A DNA stretch of 16,571 bases from NCBI GenBank assembly GCA_001598975.1, contig BBXU01001818.1, positions 1-16,571 on the forward strand, read 5' to 3'. This document shows, piece after piece, positions 7,537-16,571 of the stretch. The notes under the pieces were generated by a model. The model had not been told where the DNA came from. It saw only the letters and a program-made list of their open reading frames with translations, and searched no databases. Source of the DNA: Parachlorella kessleri (lineage: Eukaryota > Chlorophyta > Trebouxiophyceae > Chlorellales > Chlorellaceae). Every line of letters begins with the position of its first letter. Positions within the stretch are counted from its first letter, which is position 1. The position numbers were made by a program, and so were the translations under genes.

Positions 7537-10299
7537 ATGGTGACTGAGAAGCGGACATGCTCCTGCAGCAGCTCAGCGGACCTGGCGGTCCTAACTGGGG
7601 ACCAGGCCGCCGTGTTGGGGCGCATGGAAGAGGCAGTGGAGGTGCTATTGCGCGGCCTAGGCGAAGACCCCACACGAGAAGGCCTGCGCGACACCCCCAG
7701 GGTATGTTTCACCGCAACAAGGTGTAATGCAGGAATCTCGAAACACGCACGGTCGCTGCTGCGCGGCTAGCGCAGGGCACTGGCTTCATACACCCACAGC
7801 CTGCATGCCGTGCAGCGCGTGGCCAAGGCATGGCTTGATATTGCCAGCGGCTATACCCAGGAGTGTACCAGGCAAGCCAGGGAGAGCATATCAAACACGC
7901 TGCTTTTGGCTTGCGTATCTCACCTACAGCCGTAGGGCTGAGTGTTGGACTGGTGTCTCGAGTGCTCTGCCTTTTGAACTTAGGGCACGTGTTGTACACA
8001 GCAGTGCAGCACACTGGCGCCCTTCCTGCGCAACTGGAGTCAGCCTGCTGGGAAGCCTCCCGCAGAGCCAGACCATTTCGCCAATCTATCCCTGCAGGGC
8101 CTTCGGTAAGGCGCTCTTCCACGAGCCCATAGTTAGCTCCGGCTCCAACGGCCTAGTTGTGGTGCGCGACATCACCTTTGCCGCGCTGTGCGAGCACACG
8201 CTGCTTCCGTTCCACGGCCGCTGCCACATCGCGTACGTACCGCGCGACGGCGTCGTCCTGGGGCTTAGCAAGCTGGCGAGGGTCACCAAGTGCCTGGCCA
8301 GCAGGCTGCAGCGGCAGGAGGCCTTTACCCACAACCTTGTTGAGGCTGTGCAGCGCGAAGTAGGCCCCCATGGGGTGGCGGTCGTAGTCCAGGCCAACCA
8401 CCTGGGCGGGCCCAGCCAGCCACAAATGCAGGTCAGCTGGGCAGCCTGTGGGTGCTTCCAAGACAGCCGCAACGAACTGCTGACGGAGTTTCTCACGCTG
8501 CTGCGGCTGTCTGGGGTATCGGCGGCCGGCGCGCTGCTAAGCAGCATGCTGCAAGGCCAAGCAGCTGTGACACAAGTGGGGTCAGTAACAGAAACAGCGC
8601 CCCTGTCGCAGCAACTAGCTGCGGCCACACCGGCACAGCAGCTGCAGGGGGGCGCCCTGGCGCGCCCTGCTGCAGCTGTGAAGCAGCATGAGGGCAGCAT
8701 TGCCGGCGTCAGTGTGATGGACATGGCGGCGGCAGTCAGGGTGCTGTTAGAGGGCGTGGGCGAGGAACCGAGCCGGCAGGTTAGTTGTTGGGCTCTACTT
8801 TTGCCTGCCAACTGGTTAGTTGTTGGGCCCTACTCTTGCCTGCCAACTGATTAGTTGTTGGCTCTACTCTTGCCTGCCAACTGGTTAGTTGTTGGACCCT
8901 ATTCTTGCCTGCCAACTGGTTAGTTGTTGGGCTCTACTCCTGCCTGCCAGCTGGCTGTTGTAACTTGGGCTGGCGGTGCGCTTTGACGCAGTCAGTGGCT
9001 GGTACGGCAACGGCCGCTGGAGAATGGGTTGGTGTTGTGAGTTTGCGTGTTGCATGAATGGGCTCATGCTGGTAGCAGCCATCTTGAATGCTGTCCTTGT
9101 GCGTCGCAGGGCCTGAAAGGCAGTGCTGAGCGGTACGTACAGTGGCTGTTTGCATCTACATCCGGCAGCCGCATGCCACCTGCGTCAGCGTTCTCAGCCT
9201 GCGAAGCGCACGCAGCAGACGCAGCTGCTAGCGAAGACGAGCTGCCATGTGGCCGTGACTCGTCCCCAGAGCCTCCCGCCACCCCTGCCGACCACTCCCC
9301 AGACGCCTCGTGTGCCTCCTCGGACATGGCGCCAGATGAGCCGCTGCCCTGCGGCGCCTGCTTAGTCAGCGCCAGCAGCCCCATGCAGGCTGATGTTATA
9401 GATGACCTTGAGGAGGCGGCTGTGTGCCAGTTGGGTCTGGGGCAGGGCCAGCAGCAGCAGCAAGCCCAACTACAGCAGCTGGCGGGACATGTGGAGCCTG
9501 TCAGCTGCGGCCATGTCACGCTTGTCGGCGGTAGCCAATGCACCAGCCTGGCTCTGCAGCAGCAGTTACAGAGCCAGCTGGGTGCTGGCAGCCGCAGTGC
9601 AGCAGCGGCGGCGGCAGCAGCAGCGGCAGGGCGGGTGCACACCTTTTGCACGCAGTTTGCGTCGCAATGCGAGCACCACCTGCTGCCCTTTTACGGCACG
9701 CTGAGGCTGGCGTATCAGCTGCGGCCGGCAGCGGAGGGGCGTGGCAGGCTGAGCGAGAGGGCGGTGGCGGGGCAGCTGCGGCACATAGTTGACAGATATT
9801 CCAAACGACTGCAGGTGGGTCCCTGGGTTGTTGTTTCCACTCCATCTGGGCTGTCAACTCTTCCAGCTCAGTATTCCACAGGCAAGGGCGCTCAGCAGGG
9901 ATGCCACACCTCCCATGTGCGAGTGAGCTCTCGGTACAGCTCTCACCTCCGGCTTGCTCCTGCATCAAGCTTTCTGCACCCTGTACCTGCCGCTCCGCCC
10001 TGCCACACCCTCGCTCTTGGCAAACACACACAGATACTTTGGCACCCTGGTGCCTGAGGTATTCCAGCGCATGCCTGCCGCAGGTCCAGGAGAGGTTGAG
10101 CCACCAGGTGGCAGATGCCACGCTGGCAACTCTGGGAGCCGCCTCGGTGCTGGTGGTCATCGACTCGGCGCACATGTGCATGGTGGCACGTGGCGTGGAG
10201 AAGCACGCCAGCAGCACACTGACCACCGCATCGCGCGGGCTTTGGGCTGGGGATTCGCTGGCAAGAGCGCGGGCCATGGAGGCGCTGTTGGCACAGTGA
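7537..10299 (+). CDS. GCH1: Plant-type two-module GTP cyclohydrolase I
   Basis: Five exons: 7537-7701, 7816-7871, 8098-8779, 9110-9814 and 10084-10299, giving 607 residues with matching phases. The enzyme converts GTP to dihydroneopterin triphosphate, the first step of the folate pterin branch. Two GCH modules are fused, as in plants. Module 1: EAVEVLLRGLGEDPTREGL (32-50), RVAKAWLDIASGY (56-68), CEHTLLPFHG (105-114), LSKLARV (130-136). Module 2: AAAVRVLLEGVGEEPSRQ (ends 301), YVQWLF, CEHHLLPFYG (488-497), VQERL (537-541), HMCMVARGVEKHASS (566-580). Zinc ligands are complete only in module 2 (C488, H491, C568); module 1 has Thr108 and Gly177 at two of these places, as expected for the plant enzyme whose halves complement each other. 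Residues about 317-476 are a long acidic, then Gln/Ala-rich insertion, far longer than the 35-40 residues usual there. Intron 2 is GC-AG. No transit peptide: cytosolic. The start at 7537 is the first ATG in frame. Confidence 0.93.
7872..8097 (+). other. GC-AG intron in GCH1 (intron 2)
   Basis: Exon 2 ends ACCAG followed by GCAAGC, the standard context of the minor GC-AG intron class, and the acceptor is CCCTGCAG at 8090-8097. Only this junction gives the family-conserved join SGYTQECTR-AFGKALFHE in frame. The upstream GT at 7864 has the wrong phase. Confidence 0.8.
8781..8954 (+). repeat. 35-bp minisatellite, five copies, in GCH1 intron 3
   Basis: Five head-to-tail units start TTAGTTGTTGG and end GCCTGCCAACTGG: 8781-8815, 8816-8850, 8851-8884 (one base shorter), 8885-8919 and 8920-8954. 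Copies differ at a few positions, for example ACTTTTGCC against ACTCTTGCC. The array starts one base inside the 5' splice site, so the first unit overlaps the donor (GTTAGT), and every later copy carries the same GTTAGT donor-like hexamer except that copy 3 is preceded by A. Confidence 0.95.
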
Positions 10300-11386
10300 G
10301 GGCATCTTGTCCACATGCTGTGCCGTGCTGCGGTTCTGCTGCTGTGCGCGCTGGGCTGATGTGGCAAGGGGGTGATGAGATGCGCGGCATGTGCTGGGCT
10401 TGACTTGGGCATTACATTTGCTCCTTTTGCTAGATGGGTGTGAGCTTGGCCACCAGGCGATCTGTGATCTGGCGCCGCAAGATCGGCTGCGGGTTGCCAA
10501 GGGTGCTTGGGTCGGCCGACTGTGTGATCCTCGACAGTTTAAGGACTTTCTTTCATATGTGTGACTTCTGTTCCTGCCCTTGCGTCTTTCTTCGCCTGCT
10601 GCAGCCACCTATAGAAATGTGTCCATGGTGGCAAGGGTACACTTGGTTATATCTGCCTTAGCATGACATTCCCTGTGCAACTGGACGGAGGGGTGCTCTG
10701 GCTGGCGCTTGGAGTTGGGTCACAGGACACGGCACTATACGAGTAAGGAGTGCTTTGGACCTACAGAGAACTTAGACGCGCTCTGGCTCCTGCGTCAAAG
10801 AACCGGAGTACAAAGCGTTAGTACATGTCAGCCATTACACGGCCACAGTGCCGGGCCAGGTTCCAGATCGCAGCTCGCCTTACTTGCCACCATACATGAA
10901 GTCGTCCGGAAGCCCTGTAGCCTCCTGTGGAAGGGCCGGTGCACCGCGGTGCTGGTACCAAACCATACCCATATACGGAGCCGCCACCCAGGCCAACTTC
11001 TAATCGCTTCCGCACCTGTATGGACCACTCCGCCCTGCCTGAATAATGCACCCTAAGCGCTCGGCTTTAGGTGCCGAAGTTGAGACCTTTTTTCCCGGAA
11101 TGAACGACTGTCTGGCAACAATGTGTGCCCGCATCTCTCTACGTCCGTTCTACGAATAAAGAAATTGGTCAGAATAACTGTAAACAGACCACGTCTGCAA
11201 GATGTCTATAGACGTGTGTGACGCGGTGACATGGGCGCTGGCGGTCTCTGAATTCAAAGGCTCCCCTGCAGGCCGGACTTGAATTGGTCCCACGGGAGTT
11301 TACAGCGTAGTTGTTCGCCGTTTCAATTCGGCCCTTATACCTTGGTCGTGTCTTAAAGTGTCGTATGAATTCTACCCTTATCATCG
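10300..11386. other. Gene-free stretch between GCH1 and the subtilase-like gene
   Basis: About 1.09 kb on both strands with no frame resembling a known protein, no tRNA-like fold that I could recognise and no obvious repeat. The first part presumably holds the GCH1 3' UTR, and the last few hundred bases, which are more A/T-rich from about 11090, the promoter of the gene at 11387. A TGTAA occurs at 11171-11175 but is too far from the GCH1 stop to assign. Confidence 0.6.
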
Positions 11387-14300
11387 ATGCACGACACACT
11401 TGCCCCCCTAAGACTGGCCGCCGTCCTCCTGTCAGCATGTTGCATCATGACGTTCTGCACAGCCCCTGCCGACGCACGCACGCTAGCCCAGCACGGCTTA
11501 TCGGGAACAGTTATCCCGGAACAGGTCTGGGACAATGTGGTGCAGCCGCAGGGAGTGGAGGAATATATGAAGAGGCAAGGAGCAACCAAGTGAGTGCAGA
11601 CCCAGCCTGCGGACTTCAGGTTTCCGCCAGCAAGGCTTGCTGCCGATGCCTCAATCAGACGCCTGTACGACGCCTGGACGGCAACAGTTGGGACGACGTT
11701 GCCCTTTCCTGGTGCAGCTCAACGCTATTTGTGATAAGGACGGACGCTGTGACAAGGTTTGCGGGTGAGGGTCTGCCCTGTGCGCCTAGCAACATGCCTC
11801 TGCTGTTCCCGGCCTCCCCCTGTAACGGGCATGTCATCAGGCACGTGCACCCAGTGCTGTGCGACAGTGCACCAAGGGAAGCCCCTCAAACGATCCCCAA
11901 GCGCTTTAGACAACCTTGGTGACAGCTGCTGTGTGAATTTTCTTGTACCTTGGGTGGTGGCCTGCAGGCAAGCACCTTGTACCGTTCACAGCGGAGGCCC
12001 AGAGGGTCCTAGTCCAAGCTTTTGAGGAGACGCTGCTGCCAGACTTTGGGCCTGTAGAGATGACGGCCTACCGGTACGTCCATGCCTCAGTATATGCAGC
12101 GAGAGGAACTTGGGAGGGCACTCCTTGGTGGGCCTCACCCTTCCCTATTGACCTGCGAGCTGCATATAGACATGCGAGGGACCTGGCGATCTAAGCCACC
12201 AGGGGAGCACTGAGTAACCCGCCACTGTGTGCTCTGCGGCAGGGAGTACTTCCCAGACCCGCGGGCTGTGTATCGCGAGGCCGAACCTGGGGTGGAGGTG
12301 TCGCTGGTGGTGTCGTGGGTGGTGAACAGGAGCGCCGACGGCTCGCTGTCTGTCAATGAAACCTTCACAACCTCCGGCACCCAGGCCTTCTACGCCAGGT
12401 TCTTTGTCTGGGGCAGCCTCTGCCTGGAGCTAGGTAGGTCCCTGTGCCGGTGCTCGAAACAGCACCACCCCTTCCCGGCTGTGGGCTGGGCTGTGGGACG
12501 GACTCCCTGCCCCGCCCTGTGCAGCGGCATTCGCCCCACCGTGTGGTGCACCTGCGCCTTTGCCCGCCCGATTAAGCAGAGCAGGCAGGCTGGCGGGTAG
12601 TAATCATGTCTGCTGCTGCACACCACCGCTCATCACTCATCGCCCGCCGCCCTCCGCTGCCGTGCTGTGCAGGCAACTGGCCAGCCTCCAGCGCGCCGCA
12701 GATAGTAGCTTTGAACTACAACTCCGCCTGGCGTACTGGAGGCTTTGTGCTGCACCCACTCTTAGCCCTGGATGCGGTGCTGGCTGTGAGCCTCGACCCC
12801 GCCTCAGGTGGGTGGTACGACTGGTAAAGGGTAAACGGCGTGCAGAATGTGAACCCTGGAGTAGAGGTTGGCCATATTTAACCCCTAGGCAGCGCCTATA
12901 TGTGCAGGCCCCCCGCTCGCATCCCTGCGGCGACATGATCTTGCACCATGCGCCACCTGCTTGACGGCCTGAGTTGAGTATAGTAGGTGCGCTCACACAA
13001 AGCGCCAGGGGATGGCACAAAGCTGACCGCAGACACCGGCACCACCCTGTGTGCAGGCCAAGCGGCGGCACTGTCAGCCTGGCAGGCTTCCGCGGTGGCC
13101 CAGGCAATAAACGACGCCCTCCTTACCGGCAGCATCGGCACCCTGGTGGAAGCGGTGGGCTATGGCCTGGTTGGAGCAGCACCATCGGTAAGTCCGCCTG
13201 GCCTGGCTGTCATGCAGGGGGTGGCGTTAGCAGCTTGGAGGGGACTGTGTCGCGCTGGGAAACAGCTGTGGGCACCGCTGACCGCTGTGACTGACAATAC
13301 TTGCTAGTGACAAAATCCTTACGAGCCACAGTAGAATCTGCTATTTTTTTTGTTTTGAAGCAGTTTGACGAAGTGCCTGCTGCGATGTGCACAAGGGTGC
13401 CCTCGCTCTGTTCCTGCTGTGGTGGGCTGCTGCTGCCTGCCTGGAGGGCGGAAGACCCCCAGGCCTTGCGGGAGCCTACCAGGGCCATGGCAGTGAGGCG
13501 AACAGCTGGGCTCGGGGCAACTGTGCTGCGCTGTGCTGCGCTCCCCTGCAGGGAGGCTCGGCCATGAATGTGACATCGGCCACCGCCACCGCCGCCAACG
13601 GCCGCCCGCTGGTGCAGCTAGAAGTGACGCTGTACACCTGCCGCGACAACGCCACCGTGGCCTCGCCACAGTGCGAGCAGCAGGTGCTGGCAGCTGTGTT
13701 GGCCCGCGTGGCGCAGGACACGCAGGTGCAGCAGCAGTGGCGGGAGGCGGGCGTCATCGGGGTTGAGCTGTTGGCTGCTAGCCCAAGGCAGCCACCGCTC
13801 CCAGCGACAGTCCTCGGCGCCGGCGCCGACAGTCTTAGCGGCGGCAACAGCAGCAGCAGTGGCGGCAGCATCAGCAGTGGGACCAGTGGCGGCAGCAATG
13901 TCAGTACCAGAAGTACCAACAGTACCGCCTGGGTACCCTGGCACTTGGACCGGCTGGACCAGCGCAGGTTGCCCCTGGACGGCCAGTTTGATGCCACTGC
14001 CACAGGGGCGGGCGTCAATGTCTATCTCATCTCCTCGGTGAGTGGTGGTGCTGCACAGAGGTGTGTCCTCATGGTGCTTAGACCATGTGTGCCAAATGGA
14101 AGTCGTTGCAGGTACCGGGCCCCCTTCCATTGCTGGAAGTTGTAGGGAGCAATGTTAGCTGACCAGTTTATTACATAAATCTTACTAGAACTGCCAGCTG
14201 GCCATGACAGCAAGCCAGTGCACCGCAGGGAGTGATGGCGGAGCATGAGGAGTTCCAGCCGATGAATGGCTCCAGCGGGACGAGAGTGAGGCCTGCCTGG

Positions 14301-16527
14301 GGCTACTTTGGTGAGTACGGGGGGGGAGGGGTGAAGGGCATGCTGTTGCAACCTGCCAGCAAAGGTATCTCCCAATGGTAAGCAGGGACCCCCCAGCTTT
14401 GCCTGTCAAGCAACCCGAGGGCGCCACCTGATACACACCTGAGCTGACAAGCTGGATCCTTGGGCTGGCAGTGGGCTGGCGCTTGAGCGGCTTGTGTGTT
14501 GGATCTTGGGAGCGTCTAGGCGTGGTGGGTGTGGGAGAAGGCAGGCGGTCCTTGCCTGCTGCGCTTGGTCCTGGGCGCATGTATTGCACATGCATCGCAC
14601 CCCCGGAGGGGCCCTTTCTGCCTGCATGTGTGCCAACGGGTGTGGCTGCCTGACTGTCCTGTGAAGGTCTCAACTCCAGCCAAGACTGCAGTGACTACTG
14701 GGCCTGGCATGGCTACGGTGAGAGACCACCTCCCTTCCAGGGCGGGAGCCCCCTGACCAGACGTGCCATGGTCATCTCATGCCTGCCATGATGTGCCTGG
14801 TGCCTCTGGGTGCATGCAGCAGCTTTAGAACATGGGCAATAACTTGGGGGCTGACTCCTGGCCTGCGCATCCAAAACCCCAACAAACAAGGTCACCCGGC
14901 TAGCTCAAGCAGTGGAGTACTTGCAGGCCCTGGAAATTGCCAATTTTGGGTGGAGATGAGGCTTTGCCTGATGGCCTCCGTTCCGCTTCTTGCAGGCACG
15001 TTTGCTGCCTCCCTGTGCTGTGGCTTGAGGCTGGGCGCGGCCAAGGATGCCACCATCTACTCAGGTGCTGGCTCAACAGCCTATGCAGGGCGCCGGGCAG
15101 GTCATACTCAGCTGTGCCTGAAAAGACTCTGCCCCCGATGTGTATGGGACCGGGAGTTTTTGTGAGCACTAGCAGCATGCAGCTGATGCCTTTTGTCCTG
15201 CTGGAGAGTAGATCTATGCAGAGGCGGGGCCTCGAACGTCCAGCCCCTTTCTGCTAGCACGAGTGCCTGGCATGGCAGTTTGCATCCGTCATGGCAGTGG
15301 ATTGGCCCGCCAAGTCCCTTCAGGACGCGATGTGAGCCAGTAAGCAGAGCCGCCGGAGGCTTACATCGGTGCATGCATGCGTACCCCGTGCCGTGCAGTG
15401 CGGTTTCGAGAGAAGTGCCTGTCGGCGCCGGGAATCTTTGGTGCGGGCTCTCTGCCCTCGGCCATGGACGCAGGTGGGTAGGTCCCCCGTAGCCGCACCC
15501 CGGCAGGGGTGTAGAATGGAAAGCCTCAACGATCCTGAGTCGGGGGTGGCAGTGGCTGGTGATACCCGCGTGCAGCCGTGCTGGGGAGAGGAGTTGAATT
15601 GGAAGGCAGGAAAGCAGGGGGGGGGGGGGTAGGCGGAAGACAGCTCCCGCTGTGCATGCGCATGCTGGCGGGGAGACGAGTGGCTGGCGGCAGACAAGGC
15701 CTGAGAGGGGGCATCTGCTTCTGCGCCGCTCCCTTCCGGAGCTTGCCCACAATGTCGCTACACTAGTCGCTTCATCACAATGCTTTGCTGGCTGCGCTCC
15801 ATTTCGTTTTCTTCGACACGCCACTTGCCATGGAAGGGAGGGAGTGTTTGATGGATGAGGAGCCAGGAGGCAACGACCGGCATGCGAGAGGGATGGCCGA
15901 GCTTGATTGCTGTTGGGACAGGACTGGTCCACCCTAGGTGGTAGTGTGGCATGCAAGCATGGTGACATTTTCCCGCCCAGCCTGCTGAGACTCTGGTCCT
16001 TCAATGCTTGCAGTTCTGTCCACCTACAAAAAGCCCGCTGTGGTTTTGATCGACACCTGGTAAGCCGCCGCTCATCCCCTATTGCTGCGCTGCCTCAGGA
16101 AACCCTTCCCATGCATGATGTGTGTGAACAGAGCCGACCACATGCCAGCACTTCCAGGGCACAGGCAACAACGACACCCCGCCCTGGCTGCTTCGGGGGC
16201 TGCTGTGCTCTGGGGGCATCCCGCTGTGTGCCTGCGGCGGTTTCTCGGGTGAACCCCGCCCTGCCCCCCTCCCCTCAAGGGAGAGGGCAAGGTTGGCTGT
16301 TACCGCACGTCCTCACTGCCAGGGTAGCTCTGACGTGCACACAAGCACTTATTTCAATCACTTCCAAGCAAAGGTACCCATGGCGTGCAGGTGGTCCATG
16401 AGCCGGACCGTGGATGACCTGAATGCCACGCTGGCGCAGAGGCAGCAGCTGCTGGACCGCCTCTCCTCCTTCCACACCCTGGGCATCCCCGTGGTGGCGG
16501 CGGCGGGCTACAGCTTCGACTACGCAA
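11387..16527 (+). CDS. Secreted subtilase-like (S8, proteinase K type) protein with degenerate active site, 3' partial
   Basis: Fourteen exons join in phase: 11387-11589, 11718-11764, 11968-12073, 12243-12433, 12673-12807, 13057-13187, 13361-13492, 13552-14037, 14229-14310, 14667-14717, 14996-15064, 15399-15473, 16014-16059 and 16391-16527 (630 residues). A donor (GTGAGT) at 16528 shows that it continues. Residues 1-30 are a signal peptide. Residues 31-395 match nothing I recognise; they contain NRS and NET glycosylation sequons and a Cys pair near 340-355. A Ser/Gly-rich linker (about 400-440) leads to WHLDRLDQRRLPLDG and TGAGVNVYLIS, the proteinase K-type catalytic-domain start. The catalytic Asp position is Ser476 (VYLISSG against VYVIDTG). 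The His motif is WHGYGTFAAS (H519) instead of GHGTHxAG. VVLIDTW and GIPVVAAAGY follow; the oxyanion Asn is Tyr625. The catalytic Ser region lies outside. It is probably a pseudoprotease that keeps the fold. The weakest splice site is the GTGCTG donor at 15065. Confidence 0.78.
15617..15629 (+). repeat. Poly(G) run of 13 bases in an intron
   Basis: Thirteen consecutive G residues lie in the long twelfth intron (15474-16013) of the subtilase-like gene. A run of this kind is prone to length errors in sequencing, but being intronic it does not affect the protein model. Confidence 0.9.
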
Positions 16528-16545
16528 GTGAGTTGCGCGCGGGAT

Positions 16546-16571
16546 GGGGGGGGGGGGCGGCGGGCGGGCGG
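16546..16571. repeat. G-rich low-complexity right edge
   Basis: The last 26 bases are almost only G with scattered C, starting 18 bases into the intron that follows exon 14 of the subtilase-like gene. Together with the C-rich left edge this suggests that the window is bounded by assembly breaks. Confidence 0.7.

Noticed and set aside
10025..10083. Possible small extra exon (YFGTLVPE-like reading) before GCH1 exon 5.
   Set aside because: The family join KRLQ-VQERL is contiguous and in phase without it.
9516..10412. Long minus-strand frame of nearly 300 codons opposite GCH1 exons 4 and 5.
   Set aside because: The plus strand has conserved GCH motifs with correct splicing. The antisense frame is Pro/Ala/Cys-rich and crosses exon borders without any pattern; it is a by-product of high GC content.
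11591..11728. After the TGA at 11591-11593 the frame of the first subtilase exon stays open with protein-like sequence (DFRFPPARLAADASIRRLYD), suggesting stop readthrough or a selenocysteine codon.
   Set aside because: The TGA is inside a perfect GTGAGT donor (11590-11595). Splicing to the acceptor at 11717 gives matching phase through the next exons, and no other evidence for recoding is visible.
15108..16004. Minus-strand frame of 298 codons over subtilase introns 11 and 12.
   Set aside because: It covers the plus-strand exon at 15399-15473, contains the poly(G/C) run as part of its reading, and shows no recognisable domain.
1..16571. Searched by eye for transposons, CRISPR-like arrays, viral genes and tRNAs.
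   Set aside because: No transposase, reverse transcriptase or integrase motifs, no long terminal or inverted repeats, no regularly spaced direct repeats except the intronic minisatellite, and no tRNA-like stretch were recognised.

Overview
This window looks like nuclear DNA of a green alga, most likely a trebouxiophyte of the Chlorella type. The protein-coding potential is broken into many short exons with GT(G/A)AG(T/G) donors and CAG acceptors. Two genes begin with algal-style plastid transit peptides and continue into hydrophilic, late-embryogenesis-abundant (LEA)-like helices resembling the cold-inducible HIC6 group known from Chlorella. The enzymes are eukaryotic or plant-type: a two-module GTP cyclohydrolase I, an RMI2 of plant type, and a PGAP3/Per1 protein. 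Nothing bacterial, viral or transposon-like was recognised. Both window edges are homopolymer-rich, so this may be a whole contig from a draft assembly. All gene models are hand-spliced and rest on frame and phase continuity, not on transcripts.

Layout. (1) Positions 1-453, minus: the 5' part of a small gene with an N-terminal signal peptide followed by an LEA-like amphipathic segment; it runs off the left edge. (2) 454-800: divergent intergenic region with a TATA-like box. (3) 801-2988, plus: seven-exon plastid-targeted LEA-like gene, 253 aa. (4) 3707-4999, plus: four-exon paralogue in tandem, with a one-base reading-frame problem at its third exon. (5) 5294-6481, minus: single-exon PGAP3/Per1 GPI-remodelling protein, 395 aa. 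(6) 6598-7371, minus: RMI2, an OB-fold subunit of the RecQ helicase-topoisomerase III-RMI complex, with an unsettled last splice junction. (7) 7537-10299, plus: plant-type fused double-module GTP cyclohydrolase I in five exons, 607 aa, with a GC-AG intron and a 35-bp minisatellite in intron 3; it shares a 165-bp divergent promoter region with RMI2. (8) 10300-11386: about 1.1 kb without a recognisable gene. (9) 11387 to the right edge, plus: a secreted protein of at least 14 exons (630 residues visible) whose C-terminal part is a subtilisin/proteinase K-like (S8) domain with the catalytic Asp and the oxyanion Asn replaced.

The genes do not form one pathway. The functional grouping is the stress-protection cluster on the left: one secretory-pathway LEA-like gene facing two plastid-directed ones. 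The most unusual item is the degenerate subtilase on the right, with about 330 residues of unrecognised N-terminal sequence. Two of the gene models (second plastid LEA and RMI2) each miss frame by a single base at one junction, which points either to small assembly indels or to unusual splicing.
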